DNA from: Rothia koreensis
GTDB lineage: Bacteria > Actinomycetota > Actinomycetes > Actinomycetales > Micrococcaceae
Direction of reading: 5' to 3'
Length of the DNA: 64,000 bases
NCBI RefSeq assembly: GCF_004136575.1
Contig: NZ_NOIQ01000004.1
Coordinates: 1-64,000, forward strand
Positions 43,616-52,483 of the stretch are shown here, piece after piece. Within the stretch, counting starts at the first letter, position 1; the number at the start of each line of letters is the position of its first letter. The notes beneath the pieces are model-generated. The model was given only the letters and a program-made list of their open reading frames with translations, did not search any database and was not told the origin of the DNA. Position numbers and translations under genes: made by a program.

Positions 43616-44589
43616 AGACACTTCAGCACACCCTCTAGTTCTTCGACCGGCAAGATTCCGGTGCAATGGTCCAGACCCAAGGAGTAGGAGAGGTTGTCCA
43701 CGCCGCGGAGCGCATCAGGCTCGAGGCGGGAAGGCCTGATCCCGGGGAAATCTCCACCGATTTCGAACAGCCTGATTTCTTCCACGACGAACCTGTAGCT
43801 CAGAGCCTCAAGGTTTTCCATCGTCCGATCCAGTTTGCGAAGTACGGTCCCTCGAGAGACCCCCAAATCGGCCAAGGCGTCGACCATTGCTGAGAGGGAT
43901 TCCCCCGATTCGTTCTCATCGACTTTGAGTGCCACCAGGTGCAACCTGTGACCGAGGGGTGGCTCCAGTTGATATGCACCATGGATCCTGATCCTGGGTT
44001 CCCCATATCCGGTATAGGTCTTGACCTCAAGACTGTTGGTTGCGTTGAAATCATGCCGGTAGTTTTCGACACCTCGCCATACGTCCAAAGCCTTCCGCGG
44101 ATCCAATCGTGCGAATTTTCGGAGTATGGTGAGTTCGCCGAACAGACCAATTGCCTCTTGGCGGCTCAACATCTTGCTCCTGGACCGCAAGATCTGGTGC
44201 CAGGAATCAATCACTGTCAGCAGCCCGTCCAGGACGGGCTGTGACGTTCCCCTGACCTCGTCGAGCATCTCAGCCGTCAAGGACAAGAAGGTACGGTTCA
44301 ACCGTGGTTCGTTGCACGAAACCTGCAGATACGTCGCTCTGCCGTTGCCAAGGTCAGAATGATTGACCCATTCGGTCTCCAATATCGATCCGACGCCGAG
44401 TTTGGGTGTAGTCCGTCCCGCGGGAAGCCTGACCCAAAGACGGTAGGTTCCCGACGGTCCCCTTCCGAGACCCACTTCTTCAGCGTCGCCGTCACGCCCG
44501 ATGTAGAAGTACGGAACCTCCGACGCGCGGTGTGGCTCCTCCGAGAGTCTTTCGAAAATGCCCTGGATACGTGCGTAGCTTGAAATCAT
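43612..44589 (-). CDS. PD-(D/E)XK nuclease-family protein (formerly DUF4420)
   Basis: A 325-residue protein with a restriction-endonuclease-like active site: Glu152 (FGELTIL), Asp180 (RHDF), Glu188 and Lys190 (SLEVKT). An N-terminal ~110-residue domain is unassigned. This matches the PD-(D/E)XK-motif family that accompanies Z1 and MORC-type proteins and is the predicted DNA-cleaving subunit. Overlaps both neighbours by four bases. Confidence 0.85.
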   Translation of the reverse strand: MISSYARIQGIFERLSEEPHRASEVPYFYIGRDGDAEEVGLGRGPSGTYRLWVRLPAGRTTPKLGVGSILETEWVNHSDLGNGRATYLQVSCNEPRLNRTFLSLTAEMLDEVRGTSQPVLDGLLTVIDSWHQILRSRSKMLSRQEAIGLFGELTILRKFARLDPRKALDVWRGVENYRHDFNATNSLEVKTYTGYGEPRIRIHGAYQLEPPLGHRLHLVALKVDENESGESLSAMVDALADLGVSRGTVLRKLDRTMENLEALSYRFVVEEIRLFEIGGDFPGIRPSRLEPDALRGVDNLSYSLGLDHCTGILPVEELEGVLKCL

Positions 44590-47291
44590 TCCGCTTCCTC
44601 GAAGTCTCCCTCTCGGTCGACGACAATTTCATCATTATCAGCAAGTTCGTCCGATTCTTCAGCATCGTTCTGAACGATGAGTGCCGATATGTACTCATTC
44701 GGATCTTCTGCACCGGCGTGAGGGAACACCATCCCGAGCCCCACCAAGTCATCCTCGCTGTCCATCGATGTCCGGGCTTTTGAAGAAGGAGCAGCCTTGG
44801 AATCCTTGTCGATGAGATAGACGACGAGGACACCGAGGTCCGGTTCAAACCGGTTCCTGAATTCCTTGACCGCTCCAACATCGTCCTTGTCCAACCGTTC
44901 GAATGCTTCAGCGCATTGGATGTCCAGCTTGTCGTTTTCGTATCGGATTCGTATGTCCGCGGTATAGTCCCCGCTGGACATCAGTGCCCGGATATTCACG
45001 AGATCCGCATTGCTCGGGCGATCGAAACTTGTCTTTTCCGGGGACCACTTTCCGTCCATCAGCCTGGCTCGTCTCGTAGTTCGGACCGAAACGCCCGGCT
45101 TCCATTCGTGTACTCGTCCGTTCTGACTGGATCCCGAAACCAGAACCAGATCCCATTCGGCGCATCTTGCGTACTCACCCAGCCAACGCTCCATGGCCTC
45201 CGGCTGCATCCAAGGATCTGCAGTCCAGAACCCACGCAAGAACTCGACAACGTCCTCATTGCGCAACCTGCGGTACAAGATGTTTCCATTGGTTCCCTTG
45301 AGAAAACTGCCTGCGCTACGCTCAGCCGCCCGGACAACCAGGCCCCGCGCAGCGTCGAGCTGTTGCACGGCCGCATCATGTTCTTTGTTCAGGTAAATGG
45401 TCTGACGCCGCGTGCCTCCGATACCAGCATGCACCAGCGTAGCGTCCGCCATTTTTCCACGAGAGGTGATTTCCAACCGGCCAGGATGGGTAAGAATTTT
45501 TGGAGCGAATTCTCGGGGAGCCAAATTTTCTTTGGCCATCTGGGCGATTTCCGCCCTTATCTGCCTCTCCACACGGGCCAGGTGGCGATAATCGTCAAGC
45601 AGACCGGGTCCGACCCAAACCCGAACGAGGTCCCCATAGTGAGGCCTGAATCCGAACCAGCGCCCCATCTGGAGGAGCGTGTCGTATGCATTGCTCGAAC
45701 GGAGAAAATATGAGACAACCAGACCTTCGAGCGTCAAGCCGCGAGAGAGCGTACCACCACCTATGGCGATGACGCGTTGTGGCTCGTCATCTGGGTAGAC
45801 AAGACGGTCCGTCGAGCGCCCGTTGTCGATCTTTACAGTGATGGAAGGCAGGATATCAAGCACCCGGTCCCAAACTTCACTCCAGGAATAATTCCTTTCA
45901 TCCCCTCTTAGCGCTTTTCCCTTGCCCTCCTGGCTTTCAAATACCGCACGCATGGTCGTTTCGTCAGCGTTTCTGGCAAGTTCTCTAAGGAAATCGTCTA
46001 TTACTTCTTTTTGTTGTTCATGCGCTTGGACCCGGTGGGTGGTATGCAAGAGCATTGACGAGTGGTTAATTTTCCCGGTCCGCAACTCGCGTATTGCTGT
46101 TGCGATCACGAACCACCTAATGGCCTGCCCCAGGGTATCCGTAATCTCCGGATCATAGTTTTCGATATTTCTCCCCCTGGGCACCAACACGGAGGCCTCA
46201 TTGTCGGGTATTCCGATTGACAGATCATGTATGAGTTCGTCGCCTTCTGCCTCATCGGAAACCTCCGAAGTGTCGAAGAACTCGTCTGCCCCCAAATATC
46301 CGACCGGCTTGGGAAGAGAGACTATGAAGTCGTCCGGGTAGAAGTCGTTTTCCTCGGCCGGGCTGATAAGCAAGTTCGCGAAAGGTGTGGCCGTATAGGC
46401 TACATAGCTACCCGTCGGGACCGACTTCCAGATATCACGCAACCGTTGATTGATTGTGGAAATCTGGTCCCGCCCACTTTCTGTATTCGGTGTGGCCTGA
46501 TCCGATTCGTCGTCGATAATGAGAACCGGGTAGCGGGAAAGCTGATCCTTCGGGATACGTTGCAAAAACTTCTCTATGTTCTTCAAACGCTTCTCATGTT
46601 TTTTGACGACCATGACGACTACACCGTTGGCCGTGTTCAGTGAGGTAGCAGTCGCATTGGCCGCAATATCATGGGTTTCGTCCGTTTTCGGGTCCCAGTA
46701 AACGGTCTTCATCGGATCCATGACGGCCAGGTCGAGGTCGTCCTCGAGCCTGGTCTGTGTCTGCGCGCGCAAGTTCGAGTACATGCCGGCAAGGACAATG
46801 ACAATCCTGTATCCCGCGTCGACTGACTTCGCAATCAGGGCCTGGAAGTTGGCCGTTTTGCCGGACTGCACGTAGCCGAGTACCAGCCCTTTGCGCTGGC
46901 TTCCGGGCCGCTTGGGATTGGCCATTCGGTAGATGGTGGCTTCCGTGGTGTCGTCAATGGCCTGCACCGCGGCATCGGGCAATTTCTCAGCAATCTTCTT
47001 CCGGTAATCGGGCCAAGCACCTCGGGTGGTTCGAGCACCCGAATACCAGGTTTCCTCTGCACCTTCCTTCTTGAGCATCTTGCCCATACGCAGGTGCTGC
47101 ATCTGGTCACGCTTCTGGAGTTCGTACTCGCGTCGCCTCTCTTCGAATCCGGGAAACATGGACTCTGCCTGGGCCGTGGCCTGTTGCAACGCAACGTCTC
47201 GGTTGCTCATCTTGCTCAACGCCTGGAAATAGGCCTCGAAAATAGCCATTGCGTCAGGAAATTCTTCCTCAGAGAGTTTCACGTCAGTCAC
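44586..47291 (-). CDS. Z1-domain protein, SF2 helicase-like (restriction system)
   Basis: A 901-residue protein with a P-loop of the Z1/SF2 type, VLGYVQSGKTANFQ (about 137-150), a Walker-B/DEAD-like VLIIDDESD (about 256-264), and Z1-specific blocks such as GGGTLSRGLTLEGLV (near 510) and MGRWFGFRP (near 540). The C terminus is acidic. Z1 proteins are predicted to translocate or remodel DNA in MORC-type restriction-modification systems. GTG start with GAGGTA upstream. First gene of the operon. Confidence 0.88.
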   Translation of the reverse strand: MTDVKLSEEEFPDAMAIFEAYFQALSKMSNRDVALQQATAQAESMFPGFEERRREYELQKRDQMQHLRMGKMLKKEGAEETWYSGARTTRGAWPDYRKKIAEKLPDAAVQAIDDTTEATIYRMANPKRPGSQRKGLVLGYVQSGKTANFQALIAKSVDAGYRIVIVLAGMYSNLRAQTQTRLEDDLDLAVMDPMKTVYWDPKTDETHDIAANATATSLNTANGVVVMVVKKHEKRLKNIEKFLQRIPKDQLSRYPVLIIDDESDQATPNTESGRDQISTINQRLRDIWKSVPTGSYVAYTATPFANLLISPAEENDFYPDDFIVSLPKPVGYLGADEFFDTSEVSDEAEGDELIHDLSIGIPDNEASVLVPRGRNIENYDPEITDTLGQAIRWFVIATAIRELRTGKINHSSMLLHTTHRVQAHEQQKEVIDDFLRELARNADETTMRAVFESQEGKGKALRGDERNYSWSEVWDRVLDILPSITVKIDNGRSTDRLVYPDDEPQRVIAIGGGTLSRGLTLEGLVVSYFLRSSNAYDTLLQMGRWFGFRPHYGDLVRVWVGPGLLDDYRHLARVERQIRAEIAQMAKENLAPREFAPKILTHPGRLEITSRGKMADATLVHAGIGGTRRQTIYLNKEHDAAVQQLDAARGLVVRAAERSAGSFLKGTNGNILYRRLRNEDVVEFLRGFWTADPWMQPEAMERWLGEYARCAEWDLVLVSGSSQNGRVHEWKPGVSVRTTRRARLMDGKWSPEKTSFDRPSNADLVNIRALMSSGDYTADIRIRYENDKLDIQCAEAFERLDKDDVGAVKEFRNRFEPDLGVLVVYLIDKDSKAAPSSKARTSMDSEDDLVGLGMVFPHAGAEDPNEYISALIVQNDAEESDELADNDEIVVDREGDFEEAE

Positions 47292-47594
47292 GTCAGCCGT
47301 ACCTCGATCCAGAGCGAGCCTTTATTATCGTTGCTGACGTCAGCATATAGTTCCAGTCACACAACTACTAACCAGCGGACGGCGACCAGTCGGCGCCGCA
47401 ACCTGACCTGGACTCACGTATTTGTCCAGCTTGGGAGACTCTTCGCGGTTTGCGCCCCTGTGGGAGAGCATCGAGTCGGGACCCCGGCCATACCTCTCTT
47501 CTCACATCCTGAGATTCGGCGTCCCAATCCGCTTAACTCGGCGTATGCTCAAGCGTCAATATTGTAGGCCTGCCCTGAGACGCAAGGAGTCATC
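47292..47594. other. Divergent promoter region, Z1 operon / amino-acid permease
   Basis: No convincing gene. It contains the 12-base palindrome GCTGACGTCAGC (47333-47344) and, closer to the Z1 start, two further TGACGT motifs on the minus strand (47283-47298), plus an AT-rich patch (TTTATTATCG) that may be a promoter. The permease side has AAGGAG seven bases before its ATG. Confidence 0.5.
47333..47344. promoter_or_regulatory. Palindrome GCTGACGTCAGC upstream of the Z1 operon
   Basis: A perfect 12-base palindrome, with the half-site TGACGT repeated twice more between it and the Z1 GTG. Probably a regulator binding site, possibly autoregulatory. No regulator gene is recognised in the island. 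Confidence 0.4.
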
Positions 47595-49121
47595 ATGACC
47601 TCTGGGCTATTTCGCACCAAGTCCGTCGAGCAGAGCATTCGGGACACCGAGGAACCCGAGCATCAGCTCAAGAAGAACCTTGGCGCACTCGATCTCATCG
47701 TCTTCGGCGTCGGCGTGTGCGTCGGCGCGGGCATCTTCGTCCTGACTGGCCATGCCGCCGCAACCAATGCGGGGCCCGCCATTGTCCTGTCCTTCCTCAT
47801 CGCCGGGCTCGCCTGCGGGCTGGCGGCCATGTGCTACGCCGAGCTTGCCTCGACGGTGCCGGTAGCAGGTTCCGCCTACACCTTCACGTACGCGACCCTC
47901 GGAGAACTGGCCGCCTGGATCATCGGGTGGGACCTCATCCTCGAATTCACGGTCGGCGCGGCCGCGCTGGCGACGTCGTTCAGTCAATACTTGGGGGTCC
48001 TGCTCGCGGATACGCCGCTCGCCATCCCGGACGCCCTGGCCTCGACCGAGACCGGCTGGATCAACCTCCCCGCGTTCTTGCTGGTCGCGGCCCTGACGGT
48101 CGTCCTGATCACCGGCGTCAAACTGTCGAGCCGACTCAACCAGGTGGTCACCGGCATCAAACTCCTGGTCGTCTTCGCCGTGATCATCGTCGGCATCTTC
48201 TTCGTCAAGGTCTCCAACTGGGTTCCGTTCATCCCGCCCGCCCAAGGAGCGAGCGAGGCGGACGGCAGCGCACTCACGCTTCCGCTGGTCCAGTCGCTCT
48301 TCGGCATCGCGCCCAGCGTGTTCGGTATCGGAGGTGTGTTGGCGGCCGCGGCCATGGTGTTCTTCGCGTTCATCGGCTTCGACATCGTGGCCACCACCGC
48401 CGAGGAGACCCGCAACCCGCAAAGGAACCTGCCCATCGGCATCTTCGGTTCCCTGGCCATCGTCACCATCTTGTACGCGGGCGTCTCGCTGGTCATCACC
48501 GGCATGCAGAACTACAAGGACATCGACCCGAAGGACGGCGCCCCGCTCGCCACGGCCTTCACCAACAACGGCCTCCCGGCCATGGGAAACATCATCGCGA
48601 TCGGCGCCTGCATCGGCCTGATCGTGGTGACCATGATCCTGTTCCTCGGCCAGACCCGCGTCGGCTTCTCGATGTCACGCGACAATCTTCTCCCCCAGGC
48701 TTTGGGCAAGACACATCCCAAGTTCAGGACACCGTACCGCTTCACGATGCTCGCCGGTCTGGCCATCGCGCTGCTCGCAGCCTTCGTTCCGCTGGCCAAA
48801 CTCGCCGACCTCGTGAACATCGGCACCCTCTCGGCCTTCGTCCTGGTCTCGGTGGGCGTGATCGTCCTCCGCAAGAAGCGCCCCGATCTGAAACGCTCCT
48901 TCAAGGTTCCGTTCGTTCCGGTCCTCCCGATCGTCTCGGCAATCGTCTGCTTCTACCTGATGATGAACCTGCCCTTGGAAACGTGGATCCGCTTCGTCAT
49001 CTGGCTCGCCCTCGGCATTGTGGTCTACTTCCTCTATTCGCGCCGTCACAGCCGGATCGGGCGGAACTCCGCGGAGGACGCCTCATCGGAAAACCCGGAG
49101 GCGGCCGCCTCGATAGACTGA
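47595..49121 (+). CDS. APC-family amino-acid permease
   Basis: A 508-residue polytopic protein with about 12 membrane segments between 30 and 485. The consensus APC motif near TM1, GVGVCVGAGIFVLTGHAA, and the TM8-9 region match cationic amino-acid/YhdG-type transporters; substrate not determinable. ATG at 47595 with AAGGAG upstream. It marks the right boundary of the defence island, where GC returns to the level of the rest of the window. Confidence 0.88.
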   Translation: MTSGLFRTKSVEQSIRDTEEPEHQLKKNLGALDLIVFGVGVCVGAGIFVLTGHAAATNAGPAIVLSFLIAGLACGLAAMCYAELASTVPVAGSAYTFTYATLGELAAWIIGWDLILEFTVGAAALATSFSQYLGVLLADTPLAIPDALASTETGWINLPAFLLVAALTVVLITGVKLSSRLNQVVTGIKLLVVFAVIIVGIFFVKVSNWVPFIPPAQGASEADGSALTLPLVQSLFGIAPSVFGIGGVLAAAAMVFFAFIGFDIVATTAEETRNPQRNLPIGIFGSLAIVTILYAGVSLVITGMQNYKDIDPKDGAPLATAFTNNGLPAMGNIIAIGACIGLIVVTMILFLGQTRVGFSMSRDNLLPQALGKTHPKFRTPYRFTMLAGLAIALLAAFVPLAKLADLVNIGTLSAFVLVSVGVIVLRKKRPDLKRSFKVPFVPVLPIVSAIVCFYLMMNLPLETWIRFVIWLALGIVVYFLYSRRHSRIGRNSAEDASSENPEAAASID

Positions 49122-49128
49122 CCGTCGT

Positions 49129-50154
49129 ATGGCACGTCGACCCAGAGTCCCAAGTCCCGTCCCGCCGCGCGACGGCGTTTCACCAACACGCGTGAGACTT
49201 CCCCAGGGCGGTGGGTACGGGACCGTAGCGGACTTCCTCACCGATCGATTTCCACCGCACGACGCCGGGTTCACCCGCGACCTCTTCGATCGAGGAGACG
49301 TCTTCGACGCGGACGGCACACCGCTGGACTTCGACGCCGCGTTCGCGCCCGGCGGCCACGTGTGGGTGTTCCGTCCCCTTCCCGACGAGCCCGAGCTGCC
49401 CGGAGACCTGCCGATCCTCTACGAGGACGACCACGTGCTCGCGGTCGACAAGCCTCATTCGCTCCCGGTGACGCCCCGCGGGTCCTTCGTCCGGCAGACC
49501 GCGGTCACAAAACTGCGGAACAGCACCGGGAACGAGGAACTATCGCCCGCGCACCGACTCGACCGGCTCACGGCGGGGGTGCTCCTCTTCGCCAAGACAC
49601 GCGAGGCCCGCGGTCCGCTCCAGGGACTGTTCGAGCTCCAACGGGTGTCGAAGACGTACGAACTCATCGCCCCACTGGAACCGATGGCCCCTGAGCGGCC
49701 GGAGGCGGACGACGTCGCCCCTCCCCGACATTTGCCGAAGTACCCGGAGGAGCCTCACATGGTCCGGTCGCGCATCGTCAAGGACTCGTCCTCCCTCCAG
49801 GCCCGAGAGGTGGAGGGACCGCCGAACGCGGTCACGGGCGTGGTGCTCCTCGAGGAGCTCGGCGATTCCGGTTGGGGTCTGTACGGAGCGAACCCGCTGT
49901 CCGGAAAGACCCACCAGATCAGAGTGCACATGAATTCCATCGGCAGGCCGATCTGCGGCGATCCTCTGTACCCGCAGATCAGGAACGACGAATTGGAGCG
50001 CCCCATCGGTCGGCTCCAGCTGCTGGCACGGGAAATCCTCCTCAAACATCCATTCACTCAGGAGTACCTTCGCATCCGATCAGACCGTAACCTGGGGATC
50101 AGCACGTTCGCCGATTCCACCGGAATCGGAGCCGCAGACCGGGAGGAACCATGA
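49129..50154 (+). CDS. RluA-family pseudouridine synthase
   Basis: 341 residues with the catalytic HRLDRLTAGVLLFAKT (Asp near 144) of the RluA/RluD group, an N-terminal S4-like region (about 15-75), and the C-terminal strand motif THQIRVHM near 262. Probably modifies 23S rRNA or tRNA; which uridine cannot be told. It overlaps the following GH76-like gene by four bases (ATGA), an unexpected partner. Confidence 0.9.
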   Translation: MARRPRVPSPVPPRDGVSPTRVRLPQGGGYGTVADFLTDRFPPHDAGFTRDLFDRGDVFDADGTPLDFDAAFAPGGHVWVFRPLPDEPELPGDLPILYEDDHVLAVDKPHSLPVTPRGSFVRQTAVTKLRNSTGNEELSPAHRLDRLTAGVLLFAKTREARGPLQGLFELQRVSKTYELIAPLEPMAPERPEADDVAPPRHLPKYPEEPHMVRSRIVKDSSSLQAREVEGPPNAVTGVVLLEELGDSGWGLYGANPLSGKTHQIRVHMNSIGRPICGDPLYPQIRNDELERPIGRLQLLAREILLKHPFTQEYLRIRSDRNLGISTFADSTGIGAADREEP

Positions 50155-51419
50155 GCAACGAGACCCATCCGACCACGCCGAATACCCCGAGCGATCGGTC
50201 CCGCACCGTCACGGCCTCCCGCGGCCTGTTCTTCAGCGCCAAACAGAAGGACAAGGCAGAATATGCGCAACGGGCCGAACGGGCCTCGTACTCCGTGAAC
50301 CGATTGTTCGTTCACCGGCTCATGCACGTACCGGGAACCCTGATCGGCGAACCGACGCTCCCGCCCGTCCAAGGGTTCCGGAAAAAGGTCACCGACTGGA
50401 ACTACTGGTGGCAGGCCCACCTCCTGGACGCCTTCGTGGACGCGGGCCAGCGAGCCGCCGGGGCCGGGCGCGAGTCCGACGCCAAATGGGTCATCGACCA
50501 GTGCCACCGGCTGCTCCGCGGCATCCGGGTCCACAATTTCGGCACCTACGTGAATGCCTACTACGACGACATGGCCTGGCTCGTCCTCGCCGCGCAGAGA
50601 CTCAACGCGCTCTCCCACCAGGTCAACGGCGCTGGTTCGGCCCCGGCCCAGGAAGTCGGCCGCATCCTCTACCCCCAACTGCGCAAAGCCGTGACAGAGG
50701 ACCTCGGCGGTGGGGCCTTCTGGTCCAAGGCGGAAGATTTCAAGAACCTTCCCGCGTCCGGGCCCATCGCGATCGCCCTGGCCAGGGCCGGCGAGTACGA
50801 CGCCGCTGGTCGGCTCGTGGATTGGTTCCGCAGCAATCTGTGGTCGCCGGAGAAGGGCTACTTGGACGGGATCAAACTGGTGCTCCAGCGAGACGGGTCC
50901 CGCGAACACGCGCTCCAAGAAGCCGCATTCCCCTACAACCAGGGTGTTGCTATCGGGGCGCACCTGGAGATCCCCGGCAGCGACCTTCGGCACGTCGAGG
51001 ACGTCATCAGGCTGGTCCTGGAGCGCTTCACCGTCCCTCATATGGAGGGAGACACGGAATTCCGTGTGCTCGACACCCGCGGTTCGGGAGACGGCGGACT
51101 GTTCGCTGGCATCCTGGCCCGCTACCTGGCGAACGCTGCCCAGGACGCGCGGGTGGATCCCAAACTCCGAAGCGCCGTCCGGGAGGCAGTCATCGCCACG
51201 GGCGAGTTGCTGTGGGCCGGCCGGCGAGAATACGACCCCGATCTGCCGCTCAACGAACCGGGGATCGACGTCAACGAGATCCGAGGCGAGTCGGTGGTTC
51301 TCTTCTCCCCCGACGCCACCCGCCACAGCGCCGAGACTCTCGGCACCGGGGCCAAGGTCGAGTTGAGTTCGCAGATTCAGGCATGGACCATCCTCGAGGC
51401 CGCCCATCGGCTGACGTAG
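50151..51419 (+). CDS. GH76-like (alpha-1,6-mannanase family) hydrolase, probably cytoplasmic
   Basis: A 422-residue (alpha/alpha)6-barrel protein. The GH76 catalytic pair Asp139-Asp140 (NAYYDDMAWL) and blocks such as WNYWWQAHLLDA near 83 and FPYNQGVAIGAHLE near 262 identify the family, whose known members cleave alpha-1,6-mannan. There is no signal peptide, so it would act inside the cell, which is odd for a mannanase; a cytoplasmic glycan or glycolipid substrate is possible. Translationally coupled to the pseudouridine synthase. Confidence 0.8.
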   Translation: MSNETHPTTPNTPSDRSRTVTASRGLFFSAKQKDKAEYAQRAERASYSVNRLFVHRLMHVPGTLIGEPTLPPVQGFRKKVTDWNYWWQAHLLDAFVDAGQRAAGAGRESDAKWVIDQCHRLLRGIRVHNFGTYVNAYYDDMAWLVLAAQRLNALSHQVNGAGSAPAQEVGRILYPQLRKAVTEDLGGGAFWSKAEDFKNLPASGPIAIALARAGEYDAAGRLVDWFRSNLWSPEKGYLDGIKLVLQRDGSREHALQEAAFPYNQGVAIGAHLEIPGSDLRHVEDVIRLVLERFTVPHMEGDTEFRVLDTRGSGDGGLFAGILARYLANAAQDARVDPKLRSAVREAVIATGELLWAGRREYDPDLPLNEPGIDVNEIRGESVVLFSPDATRHSAETLGTGAKVELSSQIQAWTILEAAHRLT

Positions 51420-51672
51420 GCCACGGGTTCGGAGGCTTCCTCTCTCCCCCCCCTCCCCCGGCATGGGGGCTCTCGTTGAGGTGGTGGTTGCCCGATTCGG
51501 TGGCGATCGCCTCCCTGATGTGGGGGCTGGAGCTCCACCTAACGGGGGTCAACGCCCCTCATTCCGGTAACCGCCACATAACAGGGCATCCCGGGCACGA
51601 CGACGTCGCCGGTTGCCCCCTCCCAAACGGCCAACCGCCACCCAACCCCATCGCGCGCCGTCGTCCGCACGC
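51420..51672. other. Non-coding region after the GH76-like gene
   Basis: About 250 bases with C-rich runs and several loose copies of a CCxCCACxTAACxGGG-like motif (51535-51547, 51571-51587, 51635-51649). No gene is supported, and the spacing is irregular, so this may be a degraded or different repeat beside the ordered array that follows. Confidence 0.4.
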
Positions 51673-51808
51673 CGAGGTGGCAATGACGTGCGGTTTTGAG
51701 GGCGAGGTGGCAACTATGTGCGGTTTTGGTGCCCAAAACTGCACATAGTTGCCACCTCGCGGGGTGAAACGCACATAGTTGCCACCTCGCGGCACAGCGT
51801 CCACCTCG
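51673..51808. repeat. Mirrored 30-bp-period repeat array, locus B
   Basis: Units of 20 bases at 51673-51692 (CGAGGTGGCAATGACGTGCG) and 51703-51722 (CGAGGTGGCAACTATGTGCG), 30 bases apart, then a hairpin GTTTTGG/CCAAAAC centred on 51731, then inverted copies at 51740-51759 (19 of 20 to the unit at 51703) and 51770-51789 (an exact reverse complement of the 51703 unit; it lies at the mirror position of the 51673 unit). A third, degraded inverted unit ends at 51808. Same family as 31121-31267. The remaining 51809-51937 holds nothing clear. Confidence 0.9.
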
Positions 51809-51937
51809 CGACTCCGTGGCCGCCCGGCGGCTCGGCGGCCAGCCCGGCGCCTCGGACGGTTCAGCGGGTAGCCGAACCTGCCGAACAAAACCCCAAATGG
51901 CTAGGCATCACACCAACCCGTGAGATAGAACCGAATC

Positions 51938-52483
51938 ATGAGCAGAGTACGCACCCCGGATCCCACTCCGGGCTGGCTCTCGGAAGAAGAGCTGGCTCAG
52001 GCCCGACAGCAACTGCCCATGGTCTATGTCCAGGCCGTCCCAGTGACGCTGGACCCCTTGGGCTGCGTCAGCGACGTGGGGCTCCTGCTACGACCGAACG
52101 ACGAAGGCAACATGATCCGGTCCTTCGTCTCGGGGAGGGTCCACTATCGGGAGACCGTGCGGGCGGCCCTGTTGCGCCATCTCGAGAAGGACCTCGGGCC
52201 CCTTGCGATGCCGCAGTTGCCGCCCTCTCTGACCCCGTTCACGATCGCCGAGTACTTCCCTCATCCGTCCCAGTCCGGCCTCACCGACGACCGACAGCAC
52301 GCCGTAGCCCTCTGCTACGTGATCCCGGTGAATGGCGACTGCGAACCGCGCCAGGACGCCCTGCAGCTGTCCTGGCTCACCCCGGAAGAGGCACTGCGAG
52401 AAGAAGTCCAGGAAGAATTCGAAGGCGGAAGCGGGGATCTGGTCCGCAGAGCCCTCGCCTACGCAGGATGGGGACGTTGTTGA
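51938..52483 (+). CDS. Nudix hydrolase-family protein (DUF4916)
   Basis: 181 residues. The Nudix-like fold is recognisable but the canonical Nudix box is divergent; the layout and EYFPHPSQSG-type blocks match DUF4916 Nudix relatives common in Actinobacteria. Catalytic activity is uncertain. No ribosome site; TAGAAC, six bases before the ATG, may be a poor -10. It overlaps the following SDR start by one base. Confidence 0.7.
   Translation: MSRVRTPDPTPGWLSEEELAQARQQLPMVYVQAVPVTLDPLGCVSDVGLLLRPNDEGNMIRSFVSGRVHYRETVRAALLRHLEKDLGPLAMPQLPPSLTPFTIAEYFPHPSQSGLTDDRQHAVALCYVIPVNGDCEPRQDALQLSWLTPEEALREEVQEEFEGGSGDLVRRALAYAGWGRC

Noticed and set aside
38349-47291. DISARM or BREX system
   Set aside because: The DrmA/B/C helicase, DUF1998 and phospholipase genes of DISARM and the BrxC/PglX/PglZ genes of BREX are absent; the set of Z1, MORC-type ATPase and PD-(D/E)XK fits a different organisation.
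38349-47291. Prophage or integrative element
   Set aside because: No integrase, transposase, attachment-site duplication or tRNA at either boundary was seen; only gene content and lower GC suggest transfer.
51535-51649. Second ordered repeat array next to locus B
   Set aside because: The loose CCACxTAAC-like motifs are irregularly spaced (39 and 64 bases) and too variable to call a unit.
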